64,000 bases of DNA from Ligustrum vulgare (Eukaryota > Streptophyta > Magnoliopsida > Lamiales > Oleaceae), in NCBI GenBank assembly GCA_963555705.1, contig OY743190.1, positions 18,855,491-18,919,490 of the forward strand. The letters are read 5' to 3'. The position numbers were made by a program, and so were the translations under genes. Numbering within the stretch: the stretch's first letter is position 1; every line of letters begins with the position of its first letter. A model generated the notes under the pieces. It was not told where the DNA came from and ran no database searches. It was given only the letters and a program-made list of their open reading frames with translations. This document shows positions 21,602 to 33,874 of this stretch, one piece after another.

Positions 21602-22158
21602 GTTTAACAGAAGATATTTTGTGCCTGAAATTAGAAATTGTGGCTGAAATCAGTTGACTTCAATAGTGAAAAAAAAGTCTCTGTTTGGAAGCAAAAAGAC
21701 TACCTTCTTTTACAGATCGTCGTCTTCATACGAGAGCGAGAGCGAGAGGAACTTTCTTCTCCATATCATCGCCTTCTTACATCCTAAGAGTCTCAGTGGG
21801 AAATCTACAGTGACGGGATTAGATCGGGAAGAAATTTAAAGTTTAGGGTTTGCTATTGTGTAGAAATCAGAATTGACAACTGCAGGAATTGTTGTGTCTG
21901 AAGATAAAATAGCGTAGGATGTAAATCAGTTAATCAACAGTACATAATTGGTTCAAGTGTGAACACGAGGGGGACAAAATTTGAATAGTACTTGGGCTTT
22001 ACCCTCTTTTAAGAGAGGGGGAAAAATAATGTGTTATGTGGATGGTGTGTCTAGAGTTGTGGTTTTTTTCATGGCACGGATTTCTATGTTTGATTTGTGT
22101 GAAGATATTCGAAAGTGTTAGGATGAATCATTGGGAAATAAAAAAAAAATCACAGCCA

Positions 22159-22440
22159 ATGTTTAGTAAACATATTTTCTAATTATATATTTTTTTCTCT
22201 ACTTTTCAATTACACATTTTACCTAAAAAAATATAAAAAAACATGTTTTTAAACAAAAACTTTTAACAAACAGAGCCTTAGCCTCGTTTGATAAAAGTTT
22301 TTTGTTTAAAAATATATTTTTTTGTGTTTTCTAGGTAAATTGTGTGGTTGAAAATTGGAGAAAGAAAATGTATGTAGTTAAAAAGTGATTTGAAAAATTG
22401 TGTAGGAAAAAACATGTTTCAAAACATGTTTGCCAAACAC
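22159..22440. mobile_element. Foldback / MITE-like inverted repeat
   Basis: Two arms of about 125-140 bp are imperfect reverse complements around a centre near 22280: aaacaaaaacttttaacaaa on the left pairs with the complement of gataaaagttttttgttt on the right, and the outer ends pair atgtttagtaaacat with the complement of atgtttgccaaacac. No ORF. No target duplication is clear. A related single arm appears near 34858-35010. Confidence 0.6.
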
Positions 22441-22627
22441 TTTCTTAATTGATATGTTAATTTCCAATTAAGTTGAAGAACACAATAAATAAGTAGTTTT
22501 AAATTTTAAAAAAAAATCATATATTAATATAGTACTCATTTTGAAGATTTTATTATATTAGTGTGTGTTTGGTATTGTATAAAATGAGTTTTTTGAAAAT
22601 AAATAGTAATTTTTTGGAGAATGGATG

Positions 22628-23299
22628 TGTTGACGTCCAAAAAATACTCAAAATGCAAGAGGCCTAAGCCTTGACCCAAACCAAAAGAGGCCCAGCTTTA
22701 GGAGCTCATTATTGGCAAGAAACTGGATGATTGAGCGAGTCTGTGACAGCTATGATATTTGGGCGACAGGACAAGCGATGGAGCAGTTGGACGACTGAGC
22801 AGGTAGAAGCGATTTTAACACTTGTCTTACGATCACATAGCCAGTTATTGACGAAAGTGACAGTTGAAATGACGAATTGGGGAAGTTACTTAGAGCGACG
22901 TGGCAAGCGAATGTTACAAGGATGTCGGGGACGGTTATGCGACGTGAAGGAAGCAAATTAATCCATGCATGTTACAAATCAAGGCGGCAAACCAATTCAG
23001 ATATTGGCAGCAGTTGAAGGAAGTTCGTGCATTTGTATATATTGTAAAAATTTAGTCATTTAAAGTGACCAATCAATCAAATCTCAACAAAAGAATATGT
23101 AATTTCCTTTATCTTTACTTTTATCGTCAAACTCTTAGTATAATTTGTGTGCTTGCGCCCCTTGGAGGTGTTTTGTCTTCACTGTAATCTTTATAAATAT
23201 AGCACCCCTCGTTGGAACTTTGTCTCGAGAGGTTTGTTCCTTACACATTCGTCTGATCCCCCTTTGGTAATCGTTAGCGAGGTGACTTCCGCGTGAAAC
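22628..23299 (+). mobile_element. 5' LTR of the Tat element
   Basis: Starts tgttgacgtcc after the ggatg duplication and ends gcgtgaaac(a). The block tcgtctgatccccctttggt to the end is nearly identical in the 3' LTR. Confidence 0.8.
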
Positions 23300-23301
23300 A
23301 A

Positions 23302-23320
23302 GTTTGGCACGCCCGGTGGG
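23302..23320 (+). promoter_or_regulatory. Primer-binding-site region of the Tat element
   Basis: gtttggcacgcccggtggg follows the LTR end with a short spacer, the kind of primer site found in plant Tat-type elements. The exact tRNA was not assigned. Confidence 0.65.
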
Positions 23321-23356
23321 ACCATTTGGTGTGTTTTTGAAGATACGAAGTGAACC

Positions 23357-24740
23357 ATGATGCCTCATAAGAATTCCAACAAGGAAACAGCAAGCCATCA
23401 TCTCCCGTCTATAATTAAAAGATATGAGGAGGAACAAAGTCCTCCAGGAATAGAGGGAGAGAGTCATAGCCGTTATGAACCCATGACGGATTTGAATCCT
23501 CGAACCATGCGCGTGCTATTCGGTGAACTCACTCAAAACGTGGTTGAACAGATAAATCTACAATATGTCAATAATATGGAAAAGTTTATTCAAAGAGAGA
23601 AAGAACAATTCGATAATATGGCCAAACAACTAAAAATGTTGCATAATAATATGAATAAGTTGACAGGCCAAGTTGTTCAATCAACCTTCCCAAATATAAG
23701 ACATCATTTTCAATCCAGGACGGTTGTAGGACATAGTTCCCCAACCTCAAATCCAAATCAGGGGATAGAATGGCCTTTTGGGCCGTCCACTTCAAACTTG
23801 AGAAGTAATCCGGTGCCAAACTTGGCGGGTGACCCAATTTCAAACTTGGGAAGTAATCCAGTGCCAAACTTAGGGGGTAACCCAACTTCAAACTTGGGGG
23901 TAATCCAGTGCCAAACTTGGGGGGTAACCCAACTTCAAACTTGGGGGTAATCCAGTGCCGAACTTGTGGGGAAACCTAATTTCGAATTTGGGGGGTGACC
24001 CAGTTCCGAACTTGGGGAGTAACCCAGTACCTCAGAATAATATCCAGAATAATGGACAAAATGATCCACATCTTAACAATGGAGGGAACAATAACAACAT
24101 TGGGCCGAATAATGGCAACTTCTCCAATGGTAATTACGCTCCAAATCCTTTTCCAAACGTCAGGCCACAAGCACCACCAGTGGGAAATCAACCTATAGGA
24201 TTCCCTTATGATCTCAATGCCTTGTTAAGGGATCAAGTCCCTGAGATGGTTCGAGACCAAATGGCAGTGGGGATGCATCCTTATGTTAGGTCGACTTACA
24301 CTAAGCCATACCCAGATTGGGTGGATCAAGCTTGTTCGTGGCCTAGGGGTTACAAGGTGCTAGAATTCTCTTTATTTACTAGTTTGGGGGATGTCTCCAC
24401 GCTAGAACACATAGGGTGATTCACGTTGCAGTATGGTGAGGTGACCGATTATCATAAGATGAGGCTTTTCCCAAGTTCCTTAACAGGGATGGCTTTTTCT
24501 TGGTTCATTAACCTGCCAGTGAAATCTGTGCAAATGTGGCAACAATTAGAACAACTGTTCCACGCCCAGTTCTATAAAACGGAATCCGAGGTGACTCTGG
24601 CTGATTTGGCCAGTCTAAGGCAAACTTTCTCCAACGGTTCAAAACGGCCAGGATTAAATGCTTTGTACCCCTGCCGGAAAAAGAATTCGTTAGAATCGCT
24701 CAGAGTTGCCTCATTTTTGACCTCAAGAAAAATTCCATGA
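23357..24740 (+). pseudogene. gag: Tat gag (broken)
   Basis: The N-terminal part (from ATG 23357) has a charged, coiled-coil-like region near residues 55-105. A Pro/Asn/Gly-rich minisatellite follows (about 23790-24030). The frame then shifts into the segment from 23955, whose YPDWVDQ region precedes the capsid-like domain. A TGA at 24418 interrupts it, and the core continues at 24426-24740 with FSWFINLP, QLEQLFHAQFY and LADLASLRQ, typical of plant retrotransposon gag. At least one frameshift and one stop are visible, so it is non-functional. Confidence 0.8.
23790..24030 (+). repeat. 48-bp coding minisatellite in gag
   Basis: Tandem units made of two related halves encode NLGSNPVP- and NLGGNPTS-like octapeptides. 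Most units are 48 bp; one near 23895 is 47 bp because a G run is one base short, which breaks the gag frame. Confidence 0.85.
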
Positions 24741-26400
24741 TAGGGAGTTCTCTGTCCTATTTCAATTGAGCGCTAATGTAATAAGATATGAGCGTTTGCT
24801 GAGGGAAGAAGAGCAATTAAAAATTCTAGTAAAGGGACTTTTTATAGAGACACAAATTTTGGCATACACAGGGTAGGTGAAGGATATGTTGACCAGGCCG
24901 AAGTATGCTTGGCCAAGCTAGTCAAAGGGGACCCAAATGCTTGTCCCTTGGCAGCAAAATCTGGCGCGATAATAAAAGACGAGCCTATAGAAGAGAAAAA
25001 TAAGAAGGCTAAAATATTTTTGTTCGACTTTAGTAACACCTTATGTTCGACAAGTTATATAAGGATAAGCAAATCAAGTTGAACAATAAACATAAGTTGC
25101 CAAACCCTGAACAAACTAAGGGCAAAAAATATTGTAAATGGCATAATGCATGGTCTCATACGACTAACAATTGTTTGGTTTTCTGGTACGTGTTGCAGGA
25201 AGCCATTGAGTCGGGGAGGATCATGCAAGAGCCTAAGAAAAAGATAGAGGTGTGGATGAGAACCCTTCCCACAACCGCTTGGAGTGAACATGATGGCAAC
25301 TGATTTTGCCCAGAATTGCCAAAGTTCAAACTGGTAATTGATGATGGAGCAGAAGATGAACAACAACGTCCCAAAGTGTTTGAATGACTCAATGGAAAAG
25401 AATACCAAGGAGACAGGAGTGTCTTATGTGATAGATTCAAGGAAGAAGTGAGTAAGTCTGTGGAAGGAACCAAAGTGCAAGGTTTTCCCACTCATCTCAG
25501 ATTTGCGTCAAGTTTCCAGCCCGATAGAGGACGACGCCCAGATACACATGGAAAACCGTTTGAAAGGAAACTATGGCCAACAAATCGCAGGAAAACATTT
25601 AGGCCGCAGCCACGCCAATCAAATGTTTGGCATTCATTCCAGTACAATGCAAGACGAGTTGTGCCCTTCAATGAGATGACAAGGACTCAGCAAAGGCGTT
25701 TTCAAAGGAACTATGACAGAATGATGAGGCGACAACATGGAGCGTTACCCCTAGACACGCCAAGGCTAACTTGAGAAGCTAATCAAAATGAATTTGATGG
25801 TGACAAAGGGGACATCACAGAGGGACCGGTGAAGAAAGCGTCTGAAATTTCCACTAGGAAATTGATGTTTGAGCGCAGCAAAAAGGAAGGAGACGAAGAG
25901 GAACCATAGAAAGCCACAACCATTTAGTTCGGGACATTACCCCCAGTCATGGCCAACAAGTATCTACTAGCCAATAAGTTTAGAAGCAAAGAGGATGTAG
26001 AAGAAGAAGAAGAAGAAGAAGAAACTGGAGAAAATGAAGGAGCAGCCTACGAGTTGATATGTGAAGAGGGGCAAACATCCCAAGAGGAAGATTATGAAGA
26101 AGAGGACGATGGCATGACAGACATCGAAGAAGAAATCGATTTGGAGGTGGAAGGTAAGAAAAGAGGGGTGTCGCGCAATGTGTTGCTAAAGCAGTTGTAT
26201 CAAGAAGGTGTGCGTGAAGTGGATCTATTGGGCGAGCCCTCTGAGCGAGCATTCAATTTTTACGTACTGTAGGAACGCCCAAAAGGAAAACGAGAGTACC
26301 ACGGGTTGAGAAGTATGGGTCGCCTCCCAGGATACTTCCTCCTCCTACTGGATGTTTTACAAATGAAGAGTCGAGAGATCAGAGTGGGGGACAAGAAATA
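24741..26400 (+). pseudogene. Tat gag C-terminus to protease linker (broken)
   Basis: Discontinuous frames (25043-25303, 25448-25774, 25949-26272) cover this part. They include a KYCKWHNAWSHTTNNC segment, which resembles the Cys/His region of Tat gag, a basic stretch, and a Glu-rich run near 26000-26030. Stops lie between the pieces. No separate host gene is indicated. Confidence 0.6.
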
Positions 26401-27120
26401 TTGCAATCCGAAGTAACGAAAAGAGTCGAAATAAAGGAAGACGGCCAAGAGGTAGAGATCGATGCAGCGGAAAAGGCTATCTTTAGGAAACCCTCCACGA
26501 AACTAACCAGGCATCTGAGGCCACTGTATGTGAAGGCCCAGATTAATGGAATTCCAGTGTCAAAGATTCTTATAGACAACGGGGCCGCTATAAATACCAT
26601 CCCGTCCAGAATGATGAGAAAACTCGCAAAAAAGGAGGATGATATGATCCCAACAGAAGTTATCCTCACAAGCTTCAACGGAGGGGTAACGTCAGCCAAA
26701 GGAGTGATGCCATTGGACGTTGCTGTGGGAACTACCACAAGGACCACAGTTTTCTTCGTGATAGATGGCCCTACTAGCTATAACGTACTTCTAGGGAGAG
26801 ATTGGATCCATGGAAGCCAGTGCATACCTTCATCGCTCCACCAGTGTTTAGTGTTCTGGAATGATAAAGGAGAAGCAGAAGTGATACAGGCAGATCACAG
26901 ACCATTAATGGCAGAAGCGAACTCTATAGAAAGATTCATATACGAGGGGAATTATGGGTCTGTTAGAGTAGTGCAAGAGGGAGAAGAAACTCAAGTCGTC
27001 ACACTAAGCGAAGAACCGTTTTCGGTTGACGCTCTAACAAAGATGTTCAACCAGATGAGGCCAAATATAGTGGCCCTTGAGAAGCCAGTCATTGCCATAA
27101 AAGTGATTGAGGAATCATGA
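26401..27120 (+). pseudogene. Tat aspartic protease region
   Basis: A 239-aa frame. The active-site segment reads LIDNGAAINTIP (Asn in place of the usual Ser/Thr of DS/TG), followed by the lineage-typical YNVLLGRDWIHGSQCIPSSL and VLFW-like stretch. The 5' end of this frame is open, so it was part of the gag-pol polyprotein; the TGA at 27118 cuts it from RT. Confidence 0.85.
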
Positions 27121-27387
27121 CAAGCAACCAGCGAAGAGGGAGGGGATGTGGCCGATATTCGGGCCTCAAAAGCCAGATCAATGGCTTTCAATAATAAGTC
27201 TGAAGAAAACGCAAAAAAGGCAAAAGAGGCAGCAACATTGGCAACGTTCAAGTGCAAGTTGGCCATTTTTGAGTTGGATCAAAATGCTGATAGAAAGATC
27301 TACAAGGTGGGTTGTTTGGAGGAAGAGTTTCTTACAAAAAGCATGGACGATGAAGCAACAGGGATACTCAAATAGGGGCACGCTCAG

Positions 27388-29518
27388 GTGCAAGACCCTC
27401 TTGTAAAAGTGAACATTGGCGACGAAGGGGAAGAACGCCCAACATTCATAAGCCAAACACTCAGTAGAGGGGTAAGTGATGAATTGATTGCCTTATTAAA
27501 AGAATACATAGATTGTTTTGCTTGGGAGTATGAACACATGCCTGGTTTAGATAGGAATTTGGTGGAACATAGACTACCAACTAAGCATAATTTTAAGCCA
27601 CATAAGCAGCCACCTAGGCGTTTTTCCCCTAATGTATTACCTGAAGTAAAAAAGGGAAATAGAACGTCTTTTAAAGGCTGATTTTATTAGGACGACCAGG
27701 TATGTAGAATGGTTATCCAATATTGTGTCCGTGTCTAAAAAGAACTGTAGCATTAGGGTGTGCATAGATTTCAGGAATCTAAACTTAGCCACGCCCAAAG
27801 ATGAGTATCCTATGCCAACGGTGGATTCTTTAGTAGATTCAACTGCGGGGCATGTCATGTATTCTTTCATGGATGGGTATTTTGGATACAACCAAATTTA
27901 CATAGCTGACGAAGACATGCATAAAACAGCCTTTAGATGCCCAGGGGCCTTGGGATGTTTTGAGTGGGTAGTCATGCCCTTCCGCCTAAAAAATGCTGGG
28001 GCCACTTATCAAAGGTCAATGAATTTAATCTTTCATGACATGATTGGGGAATTTATTGAAGTATATGTAGATGATATTGTCGTAAAGTCAATGAAAGAAA
28101 AAGACCATTTTCAACAACTAAGACGTTCATTTAAACGAATGAGGCAGTGCAAGTTGAAGTTAAACCCTTTGAAATGTGCATTTGGTGTTAATTCAGGAAA
28201 CTTCCTTGGTTTTCTGGTACACAAGAGGGGGATCGAACTTAACAAAAATAAAGCAAGAGCCATTCTAGAAGCAAAACCGCCTGCTAATAAAAAGGAATTG
28301 CAAAGGTTCCTAGGTCAAGTAAATTTCTTAAGGCGTTTTATTTCTAATTGTGCAGGGCTAACGTAAGTTTTTTCGCCTCTTTTAAAGTTGAAAAATCAAG
28401 ACGAATTTTTCTGGCGGGAAGAATATCAAAAGGCTTTCGATAGCCTAAAGATATACTTATCAAATCTTCCTGTGCTGGTGTCACCAATTCATGGGAAGCC
28501 AATGAAAGTCTATATATCGGCGGAGCAAGGATCTATAGCCGGAATGGTCGCGCAAGAAGACCAACTGGGCGAGGAGAGAGCGATTTACTACTTAAGCAGA
28601 CAGTTGACAAAATGTGAATGTAATTATTCAGTTATAGAAAAACTTTGTCTCACTCTATATTTCACGTGTACTAAATTAAGGGCTTATTTACGGCCAGTAA
28701 CCGTGTATTTGATATCTAAGGTAAATATAGTCAAGTATTTGTTTTCTCGCATTATTTTATATCAAAGAATTGGCCTTTGGACATTTACCCTTTCTGAATT
28801 TGAAATACAACACGTACCTCAAAAGGCAATTAAAAATCAAGCTTTAGCCAACTTTTTGGCTGATCATCCATGTTTGGACATGCCTAAAGAGGTTAATTTA
28901 GAAGTGGATTCGCTCAAAACGAAGCCCTGGGTTTTATATTTTGATGGATCAAAAACTTATCAGGGCGCGAGGGTTGGTATAGTTTTGATAAATCCCATGG
29001 GAGTCTGTCACAAGTATGCTCTCACCTTGGAAAGACCATGTACTAACAATTAAGCCGAGTACGAAGCATTAATCACGGGGCTAGAACTGTTAGTAGAGCT
29101 GAAAGTGAAGAATGTGATTGTCCGGGGAGATTCTCAGTTGGTAATATACCAATTAATGGGCGATTTCAAATGCCAGAGCGATTATGTGATAAAGTTATAC
29201 GAGCTCGCCCAAGAGCTTTTGGAGGAATTTGATCAAGTGGAGCTTCAATACATAAGCAGGATTTACAACGATGTAGCGAACGAATTAGCCCAAGTCGCTT
29301 CGGGTTATTCAAAGGTGGTGAATGCAACCACAACTTGTGAGTACGGAATAATTCTACCCGCCATACAAAGGAGGATAAAGGAAAGCAGCATTCATTGTAT
29401 ACAAACCGGGGACGCGATGGGTTGGAGAGAAGAAATAAAGAAATTTTTGGAAGAACCTGGTAGAAGAAACGACAGGAAAATGAAACTGCGTGCATTGAAC
29501 TATGTCCTCATAGACTAA
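27388..29518 (+). pseudogene. pol: Tat reverse transcriptase and dual RNase H
   Basis: RT is recognised by FRNLNLATPKDEYPMP, YNQIYIADEDMHKTAF and the catalytic YVDD (YVDDIVVKS, about 28065). A frameshift near 27650 and a stop at 28363-28365 (AGLT-stop-VFSPLL) break it. The first RNase H follows (YLSRQLTKCE region, about 28588). The second, archaeal-like RNase H starts with LYFDGSKTY (about 28936), continues AEYEAL after a TAA at 29051, then VRGDSQLV and NDVANELA. The two RNase H domains place it in the Tat lineage. In some motifs residues differ from usual, for example PFRLKNAGATY with Arg for Gly. Confidence 0.9.
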
Positions 29519-29545
29519 CAAATATACAAGAAACGTTCAAATGGG

Positions 29546-30579
29546 GTGCTATTGAAGTGCATAAGTTTGAGCGAGGCCAAAACCATTATGGCAGAAGTCC
29601 ATGAAGGGATATGTGGGGCCCATCAAGCCGGCCAAAAAATGAGATGGTTGATTATTAGGAGTGGATACTTTTGGCCCAAAATGGGAGAATCGTGCATACA
29701 ATATGCAAAAAATTGCTTAGCGTGTCAGAGACATGGACCAATCCAAAGAGCGCCAGCCAGGGAAATGGCGCCTATTATTAAACATTGGCCGTTTAAAGCC
29801 TGGGCTATTGATTTAATAGGGAATATTTATCCCCCATCATCCAAACAACACACGTTCATCATTGTAGCAACGGATTTCTTTACTAAATGGTTAGATGATG
29901 TCCCTTTGAAAGAGATTTCCCAAAAGAACGTCATAGAATTCATTCGCGACCACATTGTTTATAGGTTCGGGGTGCCACAAACCATAATGCTAGACCATGG
30001 AACCTCATTGAATGTAAATCTAGTAAAGGGGTTCTTGGAAGAATTTGGTATCAAGCTAGTTAACTCTACGCAGAGTCTTCCAACAAAACCCTGAAAATGT
30101 TGGGCGAAAATGTCAGGAATTGGCACGAATATTTGAACAATACCTTGTGGACTTATAGGGCATCCCCACGAACGAGTACAGGTGTAACTCTATTTCAGCT
30201 ACCCTATGGACAAGAGGCAGTACTACCTATGGAGATCAACGTGCAATCAATTCGAACAGGTTTACAGAACCATCTATGCGAAAGCGACTATGCAAAATTG
30301 ATGGTTCAAAATCTTTTAGAACTGGACGAATTAAAGTTGGATTTCCTTGATAGATTGCAAGTTTAGAAGAAAAAAGTGGCTAAATATTACAATAACAGAG
30401 CGATATCCATAGAAAGTAAAAATCTCAAATATGGGAAATGGTCGCCTAATTGGGAAGGGCCGTTCAGAGTAAGCAGTGTGTTGCCCAACGGAGCTTATCA
30501 TTTGGAGGATCTAGATAACATGAAACACGTAAGATCCATCAACGACAAATACTTGAAGAAATATGTTCCTTCCATATAG
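29546..30579 (+). pseudogene. int: Tat integrase (core deleted)
   Basis: The HHCC zinc region is readable (HEGICGAHQ ... CLACQRHG), then the catalytic core with AIDLIGNI and a later TIMLDHGTS. A short deletion near 30070 shifts the frame just before the conserved Gln/Gly-Glu end of the core, giving a stop at 30092. The C-terminal part continues at 30097-30579, with a stop at 30364, and ends in WEGPFRVSSVLPNGAYHLEDL, typical of plant integrases. No chromodomain, as expected for Tat. Confidence 0.85.
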
Positions 30580-30858
30580 GAGGACGAACAATTGCAAACG
30601 TACTATATTTCACCGTGGAAGGCGCATAATTATCGTACAAACAAGAAGATGTGGAGATAAAAATGTGCCCAAACAAATACCAAGAACATGTGCAGGAAAG
30701 AAGGCCGATCATATTTCATTGATAAAATAGAGTGCCAATACAATATTATGACTAGGAAGGGAAGAGGCAATATTGTTCCATAGAGAGTCTAGTTATAGCT
30801 TTCCCCAAAGAGAACGTGCCTGCTCTCTCAGTGCCTGCCACTCCTTGCCCTGGCCCTT

Positions 30859-33632
30859 CTAAGCAACAGCTAACTCAGCCATGCGTCCTTCATCAACAGT
30901 GATGTTTGAGAGACGTTCAAGGAACAATTTGGCTTGTTCTAGCTCCGAAGAAGCATTCCTCTTTTTAGCGACCAGTCGAGCCCTACAATCGTCCATTTTT
31001 TCCTGGATATCCTTCAGCTCTGCAGTCAGAGACGCCATCAGAGAATCTTCCATGATGACTTCGAAAGAAATTTCATCAAGGACGGCTTTACTTTTCTCGA
31101 ATTCAGTACTAAGGGACTCCTTCTCATCCAGTGCACGAATGAATTGGATATTCTTCTCCTTCAGCTCTGCGTTCTTGGCCAACAAGGAGTTCACCTCAGG
31201 CTGAACAATCTTCAGGGCCAGTTTTATGTCATGCAGGATATCAAGTGATGGGAGAGCAAATTCTTAGGTCATTCGTGCACTCAATTGCCCAAATCTGTCC
31301 TGTTGATTGGAAGCTCCGGCCGCAGTAATGTCCAAATCCAAGAAAGAGATAAAATCGAGGATTGACTGCTTAAAATTCTTTCTGTTTTCTTTTAAAGGCG
31401 TGACGGACGGGGGAGGAGAATGAGATATGGGCGCACGGGAAGAACTACTTGCGCGATACCATTCCCAAGAGGCAAATAAGTCCTCGATGGAGTGCAAGAC
31501 AGCATCAGCGCCCTGTAGAAGAAAGATGTATAATTGAACATTTCTTTTACAGATGATGAAAATAAAATAGTGCGAATTGGTAATTACCTCATCCGTCATT
31601 TTGGGGGAGGAAGAAGGAGGTGCGTCCTCAAGGGGCCCAACCATGGTGGAGGCTTTACCCTTGGTTGGACGATTAACGCCCATGGCAGCAGGCAGATCCG
31701 TGGATGTCTCTATAAAGAACGATGAACGCTGAATAAAATGCAACAACAGGGCATATGGGGAATGTTAATGTACAATAATTACCTTCTGGCACCACGCGTG
31801 GAGGATCAACGCCGTGGAGGGTAGGAATCTCTTGAGCGAGATGGGTGGCCAAGGGTCTCTGGTCTTTTGACCCCTTCTCTGATGAAGTTCCCTCATTGGC
31901 CTTGCCTTTCTAAGATTCCAAGTGGAACTATAAGTACAAAGAAGTTACCTTATGAGTAAATGAAGGTGACAAAGGTCAGAGTTTACCTTTCTGGTAAAGG
32001 GGACGTCCTCATCATCTTCATCCTCGGACAAACTTGCAAGTATGGAAGCAGGCCGTTTACGGCTAGAAGCATCTGTCAACGTTGATTGCTTCCTGCGGGT
32101 GGATGGAGATGGTGGCCTGATAGATAGGGGAGCAACTGCGATTGGGGGGCCAGAAGAGAGAACGCCCGGATTCTCTAATGAATGAAAAGCACAATGAACA
32201 TCATTCTCGAAGAGCCTGCGTTTGACGGATGGCCAAAATTGGTCAAAAAGAGGATGCGTAACGGAAGAAGGACTGAAGGGTGCCAAAGCGAAACCATCGG
32301 CTAAGAGATTATTCTGGCTCTCGATAGCTCCAACCTCTGTTCAGATGATGGTGTGGAATCGCTCTAATAGACTCCTAGAAAAGCAAGGAGGTACGGGCCA
32401 CGCCTGCCCAAAGCCAAGTTGGTGGGCAAAGAATTGGGGAGCATAGAGTTCAACCCCCGCCTTAGCATTGGTACCGATAACGATGTCATGAAACAAATCT
32501 CTACCAGTCAGATATTGGACCCAAATGAGCAAGGAAGTACGTACATCGTCCAGTGTGGCAGGGGGTTGTACATAAGGAGGGACTTGATGGGCAGAGAAAG
32601 GAAAGAAAGTAGGAACCGAATGCAAATTATAGAAAAAAGTGAATACATCCCTATTGGATGATTTTATAACATCCAACTGGTGGATAATTAGCCCGTAGCA
32701 AGAAGCAGAAAGAGGAGAAATTGATGAAGTATGGAATTGTAAGAAGTACGCTCTCAACCACAATTGAGCGAGCCAAAGGGGCCCACTCCTAGTGGGAGAC
32801 GCTCCATTCCTCAGTTGGTGTTGGAGGGAAGCCATACCTCTATAAAAGGCTGCCAAGAAGAAAGAGCAAAGGTTTAAGGACCTACCGCGTGCTAGTTCAT
32901 TCGCTATAGGCAAATATGACATGGAGGGCTTGAGACTAGGGACATAAAGGACATGTTTGCATAGCCATACCTGGAGGAAGGCCACGCGCTCAGTATGAGT
33001 GCATTCTAACAGAGGATTATTGTTGTAAATCTCCTGCATACCCGAGTAAGAATCAGAAAATTTCTTGTCAAATTTTGGGGCAGTGGAAGATACTGAAATA
33101 GCAGGGGAAATCGTATCGCCCAGAGGCGGGAGGTTCACTAAAGCACCAACATCTCTCAAGGTGACAGTCATTGAACCAAGGGAAAAAATGAAGGTGTTAT
33201 ATTCAGAGGACCAAAACTCAGAGCCATGGGAAAAAAGATGGGGTCATAAACAGAAGGACGTAAAGTGATCTCCAACAAATAAGAAATTTTAGCCCTGTGA
33301 AAAATCTCCTTTGTAGGGCCATGGCCCAACATACGTGCGTGCCACCGGCGAAACGTAGTATCAGCCTTCGGCCAAGTACGTATACCCTTCTCACGGATTG
33401 GCTTTAGCGAAAAAGGGTTTAAGAAGGGTGGGTCTTGAATACAAGGAAATAACTGACCCACAGCCACTAGCCCAACTGAGTCAGCATCATTAAAGGATGG
33501 GCCCAAGAAAAATTCATTCTTGTCAAGATTGGCCGGGGAAAGAGGAGTTGGGTTCACGTATGGTTTAGTAAGGAGTGCCTTGAAGTTGTCAAAAGAAAGG
33601 AAATTTTCGGATTGCTTCCCTAAAGATAACAT
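30859..33632 (-). pseudogene. Antisense plant-mobile-domain gene of the Tat element, multi-exon, broken
   Basis: Start at 33632 (MLSLGK). The first part and the region from 33171 (MTVTLRDVGALVNLPPLGD, a typical plant mobile domain core) are out of frame with each other by one base near 33180. A TGA at 32340 and a TAA at 31264 are further breaks. Spliced structure is visible: GT-AG introns at 31928-31986, 31710-31782 and 31513-31588 (59-76 bp). The tail (31200-30860) is a Glu/Lys/Leu-rich coiled coil. Antisense ORFs of this kind are known from Tat/Ogre-type elements; function there is not established. Retention of introns implies that the minus strand was itself transcribed and spliced, while the element's sense RNA was not. 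Confidence 0.75.
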
Positions 33633-33874
33633 TGTTAGTAGAATGCTTGCAAAGTATAAAGGTTGAAGTGAAATGCTAGACGGTGAACAGTAACCTTTAT
33701 AGGAGAAATAATAGAACGGAAATGGCAAACATGGACGAAAGTGGGAGAAAGTGCGAGATTGGGTGAAGCGACGCGATGAAGTAGCGCATCCTTTGAAAAA
33801 CTAGGCTTATGAAACGTCAAATATTTTGCAGAATGCGGAGGGGCACCGTTGAGAGAAGTAATAGAGAAAGGAAA

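Larger units (their letters stand above)
20168..22158. other. Flank with little coding sequence; weak exon candidate
   Basis: No protein is recognised. A weak minus-strand first-exon candidate lies at 21714-21769 (ATG at 21769, donor-like GT at 21713), preceded upstream by an aaaccctaaac-type leader near 21840 that is common in plant 5' UTRs. Its downstream exons may have been lost at the array junction. Open frames at 20281-20502 and 20551-20784 span the GA repeat and AT-rich DNA and look accidental. Confidence 0.35.

Noticed and set aside
25949..26272. Acidic 107-aa frame as a separate host gene
   Set aside because: It sits between gag and protease of the Tat element in the same direction and fits the variable linker of such elements.
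32341..33171. 276-aa antisense frame as an independent host gene captured recently
   Set aside because: Plant mobile domain ORFs in this position and orientation are known from Tat elements, so it is explained as the element's own antisense gene.
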